This document shows, in pieces, positions 35,026-42,808 of a stretch of DNA of 64,000 nt. Source of the stretch: Rothia nasisuis (lineage in GTDB: Bacteria > Actinomycetota > Actinomycetes > Actinomycetales > Micrococcaceae); assembly GCF_928381405.1 (NCBI RefSeq), contig NZ_CAKMSB010000002.1, forward strand, positions 283,351 to 347,350, in the 5' to 3' direction. The position numbers and the translations under genes were made by a program. Below the pieces are notes generated by a model that did not search any database, had not been told where the DNA came from, and worked only from the letters and a program-made list of their open reading frames with translations. How positions within the stretch are numbered: position 1 is the stretch's first letter; every line of letters begins with the position of its first letter.

Positions 35026-35985
35026 CTAGCCCCTCAAGCCGCGTGGACGTCGTTGACAATGCGGGCAGCGGTAGGAGCTTCTCCCCGCGAAAGGCTCTCT
35101 CACCAGTAGGGAGGTGCGCCCGGCAGTCAGGCATCGGGGGCAAGGTTGGCCAGCCTGACCGTAGGCGTTTAATGACCGATCAAAATAGCCCGATTCTCCG
35201 TTGACGTTCACGTAGAGGTCATCAAAGCTGGTACCGCCCTGAGCCAGGGCATCGGTCATGACGGCCCGGGCTGCTTCAACCAGCTCACGGGCCTGGGCTG
35301 CGTTGATTGCCCTGGCAGGTTTGGCGTAGTGCAGCCGGGCCAGCCAGAGGGCTTCATCGGCGTAGATATTGCCCACCCCAGAGATAGCCGACTGGTTCAG
35401 CAGGAGTTTTTTGATGCCGGTGGATGTGCCCAACATGGTGCGCCGAAACTCGGCAAAATCGAAATGAGGATCAAGCGGGTCACGGGCTATATGGGCTACT
35501 GCCTGCGGGATGTTCGGTAGGCCCAGCTCAGATGCGGATGCCCCCGGCAGTGGCCTGCCGCCTACCCCGGCGGTCGGCACCAGTGGGCTGAGGAAGAGTC
35601 CGCCGAAGATACGCTGATCCACAAACTGTAGCTCTAGCGGCGCCCGGCAACCACCTTCATCGACTGCTCCGGATAGGTCCACCAGAATTTTTAGGTGCTT
35701 TTCTCTGTGCATGCCAGGGGCCTTGAGCAGGGCTTGCCCGCTCATACCTAGGTGGATGACCAGGGCGAATTCCTCCACTCCGTCAAAAAGCAACCAGAGA
35801 TACTTGCCGCGGCGGGCGACGTCCGCAACCGTCAAACCGGTCAAGGCTCGCTCAAAGTGATCTGGCCCAGCCTCATGACGGCGCACTGACCTCCCATCGA
35901 GCACCTGTACCCGCGCGAACTCTGCACCCATGATGTGCTCAACCAGCCCCCGGCGCACAACCTCAACCTCGGGTAATTCAGGCAT
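35026..35985 (-). CDS. mutM: Formamidopyrimidine-DNA glycosylase (MutM/Fpg)
   Basis: DNA glycosylase/AP lyase removing 8-oxoguanine and formamidopyrimidines. The product is 319 residues. The N-terminal catalytic Pro-Glu is in MPELPEVEVVRRGL. The helix-two-turn-helix region contains SAISGVGNIYADEALWLA. The C-terminal zinc finger has CPRC and CPHC pairs. A short insertion around residues 135-150 (VPTAGVGGRPLPGASAS) makes it longer than the usual 270-290. It is normally next to rnc and smc; here the AnsP-like gene and the ole operon separate them. Confidence 0.95.
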   Translation of the reverse strand: MPELPEVEVVRRGLVEHIMGAEFARVQVLDGRSVRRHEAGPDHFERALTGLTVADVARRGKYLWLLFDGVEEFALVIHLGMSGQALLKAPGMHREKHLKILVDLSGAVDEGGCRAPLELQFVDQRIFGGLFLSPLVPTAGVGGRPLPGASASELGLPNIPQAVAHIARDPLDPHFDFAEFRRTMLGTSTGIKKLLLNQSAISGVGNIYADEALWLARLHYAKPARAINAAQARELVEAARAVMTDALAQGGTSFDDLYVNVNGESGYFDRSLNAYGQAGQPCPRCLTAGRTSLLVREPFAGRSSYRCPHCQRRPRGLRG

Positions 35986-36071
35986 TTCTCCCTCTTCATT
36001 GGCAAAAGTTCAGTCAGCTGGCACCGTGTGGCGCCAGCATCTCGAACATATCAGGTGCAAGAATCATTCCT

Positions 36072-37583
36072 ATGTCGCAGCAACACGATTCTCTGAGTAA
36101 CCCTCCCAGCGCGCCCTCCTTCGCCCATGAGCAACAGGGCTTTCAGCAGGGTCTCAAACCTCGCCAGATTCAGATGATTGCTATGGGCGGTTCTATTGGA
36201 ACCGGACTTTTTCTCGGCGCTGGTGGCCGATTGCACGATGCGGGCCCCTCCCTCATCGTCCTGTACGCCATCGCGGGCTTCTTCGGCTACCTGATTCTCC
36301 GCCAGTTGGGTGAGCTAGTCAGTTATCGCCCCTCGTCTGGCTCCTTCGTCAGCTACACCCGTGAATTCTACGGTGAGAAATGGGCCTTTTTTGTGGGTTG
36401 GATGTACTGGTTCTCCTGGGCGGCAACCGCCATCGTCGATGCCACCGCCACCGCCATCTACTTCAACTGGTTTGGCCGATATATACCGGCAATCCAGTCT
36501 ATTGAGCAGTGGGTTGTGGCCCTCATTGTGCTGGTTGTTGTGGTGAGTATGAACCTGATTTCGGTCAAGATTTTCGGTGAACTTGAATTCTGGTTCGCCC
36601 TCATTAAGATCGGCTCCCTATTACTCTTCATGGTAATCGGTATCTTCTTCGTGATTTTCGGCACCCCGACGGGCTCACCCGTAGGGTTCAGTCACATCGC
36701 TGAGTCCGGTTGGCTGCCCAACGGCCTACTGGCAGCCCTGGTTGTCTCGCAGGGCGTCATTTTTGCTTATTCTGGTATCGAGCTGGTGGGTACTGCCTCC
36801 GGTGAGATTAAAGATCCCCGCAAGGCTATACCCAAGGCTATCAACACCGTGGTATGGCGCATTGCCCTCTTCTACGTGGGGTCTGTGCTCCTGCTATCGC
36901 TGCTTCTGCCCTACAGTGCCTACTCAGCTGATGAGTCTCCCTTCGTCACCTTCTTTGGTTCCATTGGGATCGACTACGCTGCCCCCATCATGCAACTGGT
37001 CGTCATCACCGCTGCGGCCTCCTCCCTCAACGCCGGGCTCTACTCTACTGGTCGTATCACCCATTCCATGGCTATGAACGGCTCCGCCCCCCGCTTTACC
37101 GGTGCCATGAGCAAGTCAGGTGTTCCTATCGGCGGTATTCTGCTTACCGGTGCAGTGGCCCTGCTCGGTGTAGCTATCAACTATTGGAAGCCCTCTGAGG
37201 CCTTCGAGATTGTTCTCAACATCTCGGCAATCTGTATCGTGATTGGCTGGATGGCAATTACCCTTCCGCACGCCCGCTTCGTTGCTTTAGCCAGCCAGGG
37301 TGAGCGCGCCCGACCCGACTACCGGGCCCCGCTGGCACCGGTCACCAACTGGGTTACTATGCTCTTCTTAATCGGGGTGCTGGTTCTTATCGCTTTCGAC
37401 TACCCCATCGGCTCCTACTCGCTGGCCGCTATGGCCCTGGTGGTGCCCGCCCTCATCGTCGGCTGGTTCCTCGTGCGCAAACGGGTGCACCGGCTCGCTG
37501 CTGAACGAGTTCGCCAGGATCCAACCCAAACCAGTTCCATCACGATTATGGAGGATAAGGACGACTTTGGCCTACTCCCCTAG
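36072..37583 (+). CDS. Amino acid permease, AnsP-like (APC family)
   Basis: Twelve-helix amino acid/proton symporter of 503 residues. The first helix signature is RQIQMIAMGGSIGTGLFLGA. The loop LGELVSYRPSSGSFVSYTREF, split LGELVSYRPSSG then SFVSYTREF, and WMYWFSWAATAIVDATA closely resemble E. coli AnsP, the asparagine permease. I therefore suggest asparagine or a related amino acid, but CycA/GabP-type relatives are similar. It starts with ATG at 36072 and is divergent from mutM. It sits on the plus strand inside the minus-strand rnc-mutM neighbourhood. Confidence 0.85.
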   Translation: MSQQHDSLSNPPSAPSFAHEQQGFQQGLKPRQIQMIAMGGSIGTGLFLGAGGRLHDAGPSLIVLYAIAGFFGYLILRQLGELVSYRPSSGSFVSYTREFYGEKWAFFVGWMYWFSWAATAIVDATATAIYFNWFGRYIPAIQSIEQWVVALIVLVVVVSMNLISVKIFGELEFWFALIKIGSLLLFMVIGIFFVIFGTPTGSPVGFSHIAESGWLPNGLLAALVVSQGVIFAYSGIELVGTASGEIKDPRKAIPKAINTVVWRIALFYVGSVLLLSLLLPYSAYSADESPFVTFFGSIGIDYAAPIMQLVVITAAASSLNAGLYSTGRITHSMAMNGSAPRFTGAMSKSGVPIGGILLTGAVALLGVAINYWKPSEAFEIVLNISAICIVIGWMAITLPHARFVALASQGERARPDYRAPLAPVTNWVTMLFLIGVLVLIAFDYPIGSYSLAAMALVVPALIVGWFLVRKRVHRLAAERVRQDPTQTSSITIMEDKDDFGLLP

Positions 37584-37617
37584 GCTGAGTCACCTTGTGC
37601 ACAGCACAGCAAACAAT

Positions 37618-37656
37618 AGGGGCGGGTTCACCAAATCCATCGGTGAACCCGCCCCT
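37618..37656. terminator. Bidirectional terminator between permease and rnc
   Basis: A 14-bp perfect stem, GGGGCGGGTTCACC pairing with GGTGAACCCGCCCC, lies between the convergent permease and rnc genes. On the minus strand it is followed by TATTGTTTGC, a weak T-rich tail. Confidence 0.65.
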
Positions 37657-37728
37657 CGGTTGACCTGTCGGCTTTACGCTGGTTGCACTTGTAAGCAGAA
37701 AAGTGACGGCCAGCTTCGAGCGCGGGGA

Positions 37729-38412
37729 CTAGCCGTAGACCTTGTGATAGGCCTGCTCTGCGGCTAGACGCTCAGCCTCTTTCTTGCTTGTGCCCTTACC
37801 CTGCCCCATCACTGTGCCAGCAAGGAGCACCTGTGCCGTGTAGCGGCGGGCGTGGTCGGGGCCTGTGCCCTCAACCTTGTAGGCTGGCTCGCCTAGACCC
37901 TGGGCCGCGGCATACTCCTGAATCTCGGTCTTCCAGTCGCGACCCACGTTGAGGGTCTTATCATCGTCGAGGAGGTGGGCCGTGTGAGCAAGCACCAGGT
38001 TGTGGGCAGCCTCTGGGCCGTGCGTCATATAGACCGCACCAAAGACGGCCTCCATGGTGTCAGCCAGGATTGAATCCTTATCAGCGCCACCGGTTTTAGT
38101 CTCTCCCCTACCCAAAAGAATGCAGGGGCCCAGTTTGAGGCCGCGAGCCAGGTTAGCTAGGGTGCGGGTTGAAACAATCACATGGTGGCGTTTGACCAGT
38201 TCCCCCTCAGGTAGGTCAGGGAATTTTTTATACAGCTCTGAGGCTACAGCCAGCGATAACACGGAGTCCCCCAAAAACTCTAAACGCTCATTGTGGGGCA
38301 GGCCGCCGTGCTCAAAGGAAAAAGAACGGTGAGTCATTGCAAGCTGAAACGTCTCGGTATCGATGTCGATACCGAGACGTTTCAGGAACTCTTGTGATGC
38401 AGAGTTAGTCAT
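37729..38412 (-). CDS. rnc: Ribonuclease III
   Basis: Double-strand-specific endonuclease of 227 residues that processes rRNA precursors and some mRNAs. The catalytic signature is HNERLEFLGDSVLSLAVASE at about 40-59, with the second acidic pair in DTMEAVFGAVY. The C-terminal dsRNA-binding domain runs from DWKTEIQEYAAAQGL to GTSKKEAERLAAEQAYHKV. It starts 13 bases after the rpmF stop, in the DUF177-rpmF-rnc order common in actinobacteria. Confidence 0.96.
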   Translation of the reverse strand: MTNSASQEFLKRLGIDIDTETFQLAMTHRSFSFEHGGLPHNERLEFLGDSVLSLAVASELYKKFPDLPEGELVKRHHVIVSTRTLANLARGLKLGPCILLGRGETKTGGADKDSILADTMEAVFGAVYMTHGPEAAHNLVLAHTAHLLDDDKTLNVGRDWKTEIQEYAAAQGLGEPAYKVEGTGPDHARRYTAQVLLAGTVMGQGKGTSKKEAERLAAEQAYHKVYG

Positions 38413-38425
38413 AGCAAGCGCTAAC

Positions 38426-38629
38426 TTACGCGTCAGCTACCTTGCGGCCCTTGTACTCGTAGAAGAGTTTGTTACCGGCTGAGTCAGTCACGAGCTTTGC
38501 CTGGTGAGGCAGGGAGTAGGTGACGCGACCGTTTTCAACGGTCTTGACCAGCTGGGGTACAGACGCCTTCCACTGGGAACGGCGTGCACGGGTGTTAGCA
38601 CGGGACATTTTCCGCTTGGGAACAGCCAC
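38426..38629 (-). CDS. rpmF: 50S ribosomal protein L32
   Basis: Small large-subunit protein bL32, 67 residues, beginning [20 protein letters not shown]. The usual CxxC zinc-binding pairs are absent: the protein has no cysteine at all, so it is a zinc-independent version. It follows the DUF177 gene after 33 bases and precedes rnc. The family assignment is certain from the N-terminus. Confidence 0.96.
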   Translation of the reverse strand: MAVPKRKMSRANTRARRSQWKASVPQLVKTVENGRVTYSLPHQAKLVTDSAGNKLFYEYKGRKVADA

Positions 38630-38662
38630 AGCTATCTCTTTTCTCTTGTTGCTTTATAAGTT

Positions 38663-39247
38663 TTATTTATTGTTTGCATCGAGTAGCGCCGATAGCGCGT
38701 TCCACCGGGGGTCGATGACCTCGTGGTGGTGCTCGGGGTCGTCCTCAAGGCGCGTACCACATTCGGAACACAGGCCCTGGCAGGAGTCACTGCAAACGGG
38801 TTGGAACGGCAGTTGAAGAATCACTGCGTCCCGCAGCGCCGGTTCGAGATCAATCTCGTCGTTCTCTACGGCGTACTGCTCATCTACTTCATCTTCGGGG
38901 CCGCCCTCAGGGGCCTTCTCGAAAACAAAAAGCTCTTGAACATCGGCTGTAACATCAAAGTCAACCGGGTCGAGGCAGAGGCTGCATTCACCGGAGACGG
39001 TGACAGTTGCAGTACCAGTTACCAAGATACCATCTGAAACGGATTCCAGACGGACATTGAGGTCAATGTCGCTGCCTTCTTCCGCCTCAATGAGAGCGTT
39101 GCCAAAATCGTTTGGCGCTGGCATAACTTCATCTAGGGTCTCCATAGCGCCCGGGCGATGAGCGAGATCTCGCACGGAAATCACAAAGGGCGATGAATCT
39201 TTTCGTGAAATAACGAACTCCCTATCGAAGTATTTTAAACCAAGCAC
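38663..39247 (-). CDS. DUF177 (YceD-like) protein, rpmF-associated
   Basis: Conserved protein of up to 194 residues, almost always encoded just before rpmF. The C-terminal part has the family's cysteine clusters (GECSLCLDPVDFDVTADV, and CSDSCQGLCSECGTRLEDDP) and very acidic stretches. In plants and bacteria YceD homologues are linked to 23S rRNA/50S maturation; the role here is inferred. The start is uncertain: GTG at 39247 fits the frame, while a good AGGGAG lies inside the frame near 39218-39223 without a standard start codon behind it. Confidence 0.88.
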   Translation of the reverse strand: MLGLKYFDREFVISRKDSSPFVISVRDLAHRPGAMETLDEVMPAPNDFGNALIEAEEGSDIDLNVRLESVSDGILVTGTATVTVSGECSLCLDPVDFDVTADVQELFVFEKAPEGGPEDEVDEQYAVENDEIDLEPALRDAVILQLPFQPVCSDSCQGLCSECGTRLEDDPEHHHEVIDPRWNALSALLDANNK

Positions 39248-39415
39248 CTATTTTAGGCGCTTAAGGCCGAGGGAATCAAGCAATTGCAGCGGCTTGGCCT
39301 GTTTGGCTAACCACATTGAACCGGAGAGGGTGCATCAATAACAGGCGAGCGAAGCCGCTGGGCCCACCCAGCATAAGCCTGGAAAGGACGATGACCCCAG
39401 AAAGCAGAGGACTTC

Positions 39416-39892
39416 TCAGCTGTCAGGGTAGAGGGCACGCTGCACAGCACGCGGCACAAAGGCCCGCACGTCACCGCCATAGCCCGCCACTTCTTTCACG
39501 ATTGTAGAAGAAATGTGGTTGTATTTGGGGTCACCCGCAATAAAAGCTGTCTCGACCCCGGCGATATGCCGGTTCATGGATGCCATCGGGGCTTCGTACT
39601 CAAAATCAGCGCTGTTACGCAAACCTTTGACAATCAGCACAGATCCGTTCTCCCGCACAAAGTGAGACAGTAGCCGCCCCTCCGGCAGAACAATAGTATT
39701 CACCCCGTCAAAGAGTGCAAAGGTCTCTTGAACCATGGTGACCCGCTCTTCGAGAGAGAAACGATACTTCTTTTGGGCATTATGAGAGATAGCCACCAGC
39801 ACGGTGCCATAGATTTTTGCTGCGCGGGTGATGATTTCGACATGACCGTTATGAATCGGGTCAAAGGACCCGGGGCAGACAACCAATTGCAT
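39416..39892 (-). CDS. coaD: Phosphopantetheine adenylyltransferase
   Basis: Penultimate enzyme of coenzyme A synthesis, joining ATP and 4'-phosphopantetheine; 158 residues. The nucleotidyltransferase HxGH motif is in CPGSFDPIHNGHVEII. ISSTIVKEVAGYGGDVRAFV near the C-terminus carries the family ISSTxVRE-type motif. The ATG is at 39892. It is divergent from the aminotransferase gene and lies 168 bases before DUF177. Confidence 0.96.
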   Translation of the reverse strand: MQLVVCPGSFDPIHNGHVEIITRAAKIYGTVLVAISHNAQKKYRFSLEERVTMVQETFALFDGVNTIVLPEGRLLSHFVRENGSVLIVKGLRNSADFEYEAPMASMNRHIAGVETAFIAGDPKYNHISSTIVKEVAGYGGDVRAFVPRAVQRALYPDS

Positions 39893-40047
39893 GCTTCTAG
39901 GCTACAACACCCGGGGGTGAGGTAAGACATAAAAGGTCATGGTTCTAAGTCTGTGGCGACGGGAGCGGTAGTCTGTGGGAATAGTCTGGGTGATAAATTG
40001 ACGCCGGTGGGTCACTCAAATCGACATAAGGGAAGGTGGATTCGGGT

Positions 40048-41253
40048 ATGGAACGGGCATACGAACGGCTCGGGCGGGCAACGGGTCTGATGCGGGCTGA
40101 TGGCAGCTGGCAGTCAACCATTTTTGAGGAAATGAGCGCACTTGCTCAGCGGTATGGGGCTCTCAACCTGGGGCAGGGATTCCCCGACACCGATGGGCCA
40201 GAACAGATGCTACAGGCTGCCGCCCAGGCTATCTCATCTGGCGCCAACCAGTACTCGACTATCGCTGGGCACCCGGCCCTGCGAGGAGCGATTGCCGAGC
40301 ATCAGCAACGCTTCTATGGGCTTGCTATTGACCCTGATACGCAGGTAACCGTCACCGCAGGAGCCTCAGAGGCCCTCACCGCCACCTTTGCGGCTCTCGT
40401 TGAACAGGGGGATGAGGTGATTCTTTTCGAGCCCTACTACGACCTCTACCCGGCCGCGGCAGCTCTCGCCGGGGCGTGCGTCCGTACCGTGCCGCTCGTA
40501 CCGCCCACCTTTGAACCAGATTTGGACGCACTTGAGGCAGCCTTCTCAGACCGCACAGCCCTAATTGTCATCAATGATCCGCATAACCCCACCGGAACCG
40601 TGTTCTCACACGAGACCAAAACCAAGATTGTTGAGCTAGCCCACCGGTTTAACGCGATTATTCTGGCCGATGAAGTCTACGAACACCTGACTTTCACAGG
40701 CCCCTACCGGCCCATTCAGACTCTGCCAGGGGCCGCTGAGCGTACCGTAGCTGTATCTGCGATCTCCAAGACCCACTCGGCCACCGGCTGGAGGGTGGGG
40801 TGGATGACCGGCCCACCCAACCTGGTGGCCGCGATCCGCCCGGTCAAGGGCTACCTGACACATTCGGCAGCTGCTCCCCTCCAGGCCGCCGCAGCCGTTG
40901 GTGTGGGGCTGGAGGATGACTTCTACGCCGGTGTGCAAGGGCGGTACGAGCACCAACGGCGCGTACTTATAGAGGGCCTAGCAGGAACACCCTGGCAGGT
41001 ACTTGAACCGGCTGGCACCTTCTTTGCGGTTGCTGATGTGGCTGAGGTGGTCAGGGCTCGGGGCATGGGCTCGGCGCGGGATCTGTGCCAGAGCCTACCC
41101 GGTGATGCCGGGGTCGCCCTCATCCCGCTGACGGCTTTTGTCACCGATTCCTACCGGCCCCAGGTGGAGAATTTTGTACGGTTCGCTTTCTGTAAGCGTC
41201 CGCAGATTCTTCAGGATGCCGCTCGCCGCCTGCGCGCCTACAACCATCAGTGA
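40048..41253 (+). CDS. Pyridoxal-phosphate aminotransferase, DapC-like
   Basis: Class I aminotransferase of 401 residues. The fold signature is LNLGQGFPDTDGPEQML near the N-terminus. NDPHNPTG, ADEVYEHL and the PLP lysine in AISKTHSATGWRVGW are present. It strongly resembles mycobacterial DapC (succinyldiaminopimelate aminotransferase of lysine and cell-wall synthesis). Methionine or kynurenine aminotransferases are the main alternatives. I use the ATG at 40048; a GTG at 40036 overlaps the GGAAGG ribosome binding site and is less likely. A small perfect hairpin (41254-41268) follows the stop. Confidence 0.85.
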   Translation: MERAYERLGRATGLMRADGSWQSTIFEEMSALAQRYGALNLGQGFPDTDGPEQMLQAAAQAISSGANQYSTIAGHPALRGAIAEHQQRFYGLAIDPDTQVTVTAGASEALTATFAALVEQGDEVILFEPYYDLYPAAAALAGACVRTVPLVPPTFEPDLDALEAAFSDRTALIVINDPHNPTGTVFSHETKTKIVELAHRFNAIILADEVYEHLTFTGPYRPIQTLPGAAERTVAVSAISKTHSATGWRVGWMTGPPNLVAAIRPVKGYLTHSAAAPLQAAAAVGVGLEDDFYAGVQGRYEHQRRVLIEGLAGTPWQVLEPAGTFFAVADVAEVVRARGMGSARDLCQSLPGDAGVALIPLTAFVTDSYRPQVENFVRFAFCKRPQILQDAARRLRAYNHQ

Positions 41254-41342
41254 CCCGTACTGTACGGGCCGATGAGCACCTCGGTAAGGTCGGCTACTCG
41301 GGCCCACAGCAACCCTGAGGTACCTGACCACCTACACATGCG

Positions 41343-41933
41343 CTAGTTACGGTCGTCCTTGGCGCGGATCAAATCGAGAGCCACTAGCCCACCAATCATT
41401 GCCAAACGTACCTGCGCTGGCGCTTGCGGGTCAAAGTTCACCCCGTAACGGGACTTTCCGCGAATGCCCTTGACCAACCCGGCCCACTCACGTGAAACCT
41501 GGGCCGCCACATGACCACCCGCCGTAATGTTGAAGTCGAACTCGAACAGGCTACCCTCAAGCTCCAGGGTCAGGCCCGGAAGCTCAACGGAAAGCCGCTT
41601 CCGCATGAAGGAGAAGCGTTTCTGTACGTGCGCAAAGAGGGAGCCGTCAGGGTTGTGTAGCTCATAGCGGTCAAACCCAAAATCAAAGGGGTCAACAATC
41701 TTGAGCAGGAGGGCACCTCGGTCATCAACAAGGTCAAAGGTTCGGCTACCCTTAATGAGCCTTCCGGCAGTTGACCCCGTAGTAAGCACACGGCCCAGAA
41801 TCTGGCCGTCCTGGCTCTCTAAGGCAAAATCGTTGCTCATGAAACTACGGGTCTGCTGAATAGCCAGGGTATTCTCTGTCAGCAACCGGGGTAGCTGTGG
41901 GGTTCCATGCTGCTCAAAAGTGTTCTCGTTCAT
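41343..41933 (-). CDS. LURP-one/scramblase-like protein
   Basis: Protein of 196 residues of the Tubby-C-terminal-like fold shared by phospholipid scramblases and LURP-one-related proteins. Visible features are an N-terminal strand-rich stretch (ALESQDGQILGRVLTTG), the aromatic pair FDFGFDRYEL, ADP-like phrases such as HNPDGSLFAHVQKRFSFMRK, and a C-terminal hydrophobic helix (RLAMIGGLVALDLIRA) typical of the family. The biochemical role in bacteria is unclear. It is convergent with the aminotransferase and co-oriented with rsmD. Confidence 0.8.
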   Translation of the reverse strand: MNENTFEQHGTPQLPRLLTENTLAIQQTRSFMSNDFALESQDGQILGRVLTTGSTAGRLIKGSRTFDLVDDRGALLLKIVDPFDFGFDRYELHNPDGSLFAHVQKRFSFMRKRLSVELPGLTLELEGSLFEFDFNITAGGHVAAQVSREWAGLVKGIRGKSRYGVNFDPQAPAQVRLAMIGGLVALDLIRAKDDRN

Positions 41934-42018
41934 ACCCCAACCCTAACATTCCAGCGATTGTCTGGTTTGTTACGAAACCTGCACATACCCCTGTTTGTAG
42001 CGCGCAGGCGGGCCAGAA

Positions 42019-42597
42019 CTAGCACACAGCGGGTTCCACATAGTAGAGGATTGTCTCCCCGTACTTCTTCTCAGAAAATTTTTCAAGGCCGCTGGGCCAG
42101 GAAGGTTCGGCAGTACGCGAGGCCCGCTCCACAACAATCACAGCACCCTCGCTCACACGCCCCGCAAGCAGCCCCAAAAGCTCCTCCAGCTCGCTGTTAG
42201 TCACAGCGTAGGGTGGGTCAACAAAGATGAGATCCCAGGGATTCTTCTGCGGCAGACCGGACACCTGCTTCAGGTAGGCACGTGCCGCCATCCTATGGAC
42301 GCGAGCGCTACCGGCAGCCGTCTTACTCACCGCCGCGACGTTCCTCTCAATGACGCTAACGGCCTTGAGGTAGTGGTCAACAAAATCAACGTGGGCGGCG
42401 CCGCGTGAGAGGGCTTCACAGCCGAGTGCCCCGGAGCCCCCAAACAGATCAAGCACGTGCGCCCCCTTCAGCATGTTGTAAGACTCCAGACGAGAAAATA
42501 AGGCCTCTTTGACCCGGTCAGTGGTAGGGCGGGTGCTCTCCCCTGGCACGTTGGTCAGGCGAGTTCCCCCCGCGCTACCAGCAATGATACGACTCAT
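42019..42597 (-). CDS. rsmD: 16S rRNA (guanine966-N2)-methyltransferase RsmD
   Basis: SAM-dependent rRNA methyltransferase of 192 residues. It starts MSRIIAGSAGGTRL, with a SAM-binding motif VLDLFGGSGALGCEALSRGA and the N-methyltransferase active-site motif DPPY in LIFVDPPYAV. THe RsmD-typical RPTTDRVKEALFSRL is present. It lies downstream of recG, the usual recG-rsmD-coaD order. Confidence 0.95.
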   Translation of the reverse strand: MSRIIAGSAGGTRLTNVPGESTRPTTDRVKEALFSRLESYNMLKGAHVLDLFGGSGALGCEALSRGAAHVDFVDHYLKAVSVIERNVAAVSKTAAGSARVHRMAARAYLKQVSGLPQKNPWDLIFVDPPYAVTNSELEELLGLLAGRVSEGAVIVVERASRTAEPSWPSGLEKFSEKKYGETILYYVEPAVC

Positions 42598-42727
42598 GGG
42601 GCTGCGCTCCGCTCGTAGTGGTCAAGGGTGTGGACTGTTTAAGGGTACCGGCAGAACGGGTAGGAACAAAGGTAGGGGTGGATACAGAGTGGCTGCTGGC
42701 GGGTACTCAACGAGGCACATCTATTTA

Positions 42728-42783
42728 CCGCACTTATTCTGTTTTAACCGCAACTAGTTGCGGTTAAAACAGAATAAGTGCGG
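42728..42783. repeat. Perfect 56-bp palindrome (28-bp arms, no spacer)
   Basis: The sequence reads identically on both strands over 56 bases, centred between 42755 and 42756, with arms CCGCACTTATTC, TGTTTTAACC and GCAACT. It begins 26 bases after the recG stop and would form a very long hairpin or cruciform. No T-run follows. It probably ends or stabilises the recG message, or it is a mobile-repeat remnant. Confidence 0.8.
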
Positions 42784-42808
42784 GGTTTTCTGCTTTCCCC
42801 GGTCGTGC

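Noticed and set aside
41254..41268. Terminator of the aminotransferase gene
   Set aside because: CCCGTAC and GTACGGG have a 1-base gap, so the hairpin cannot use its full stem and has no T-run.
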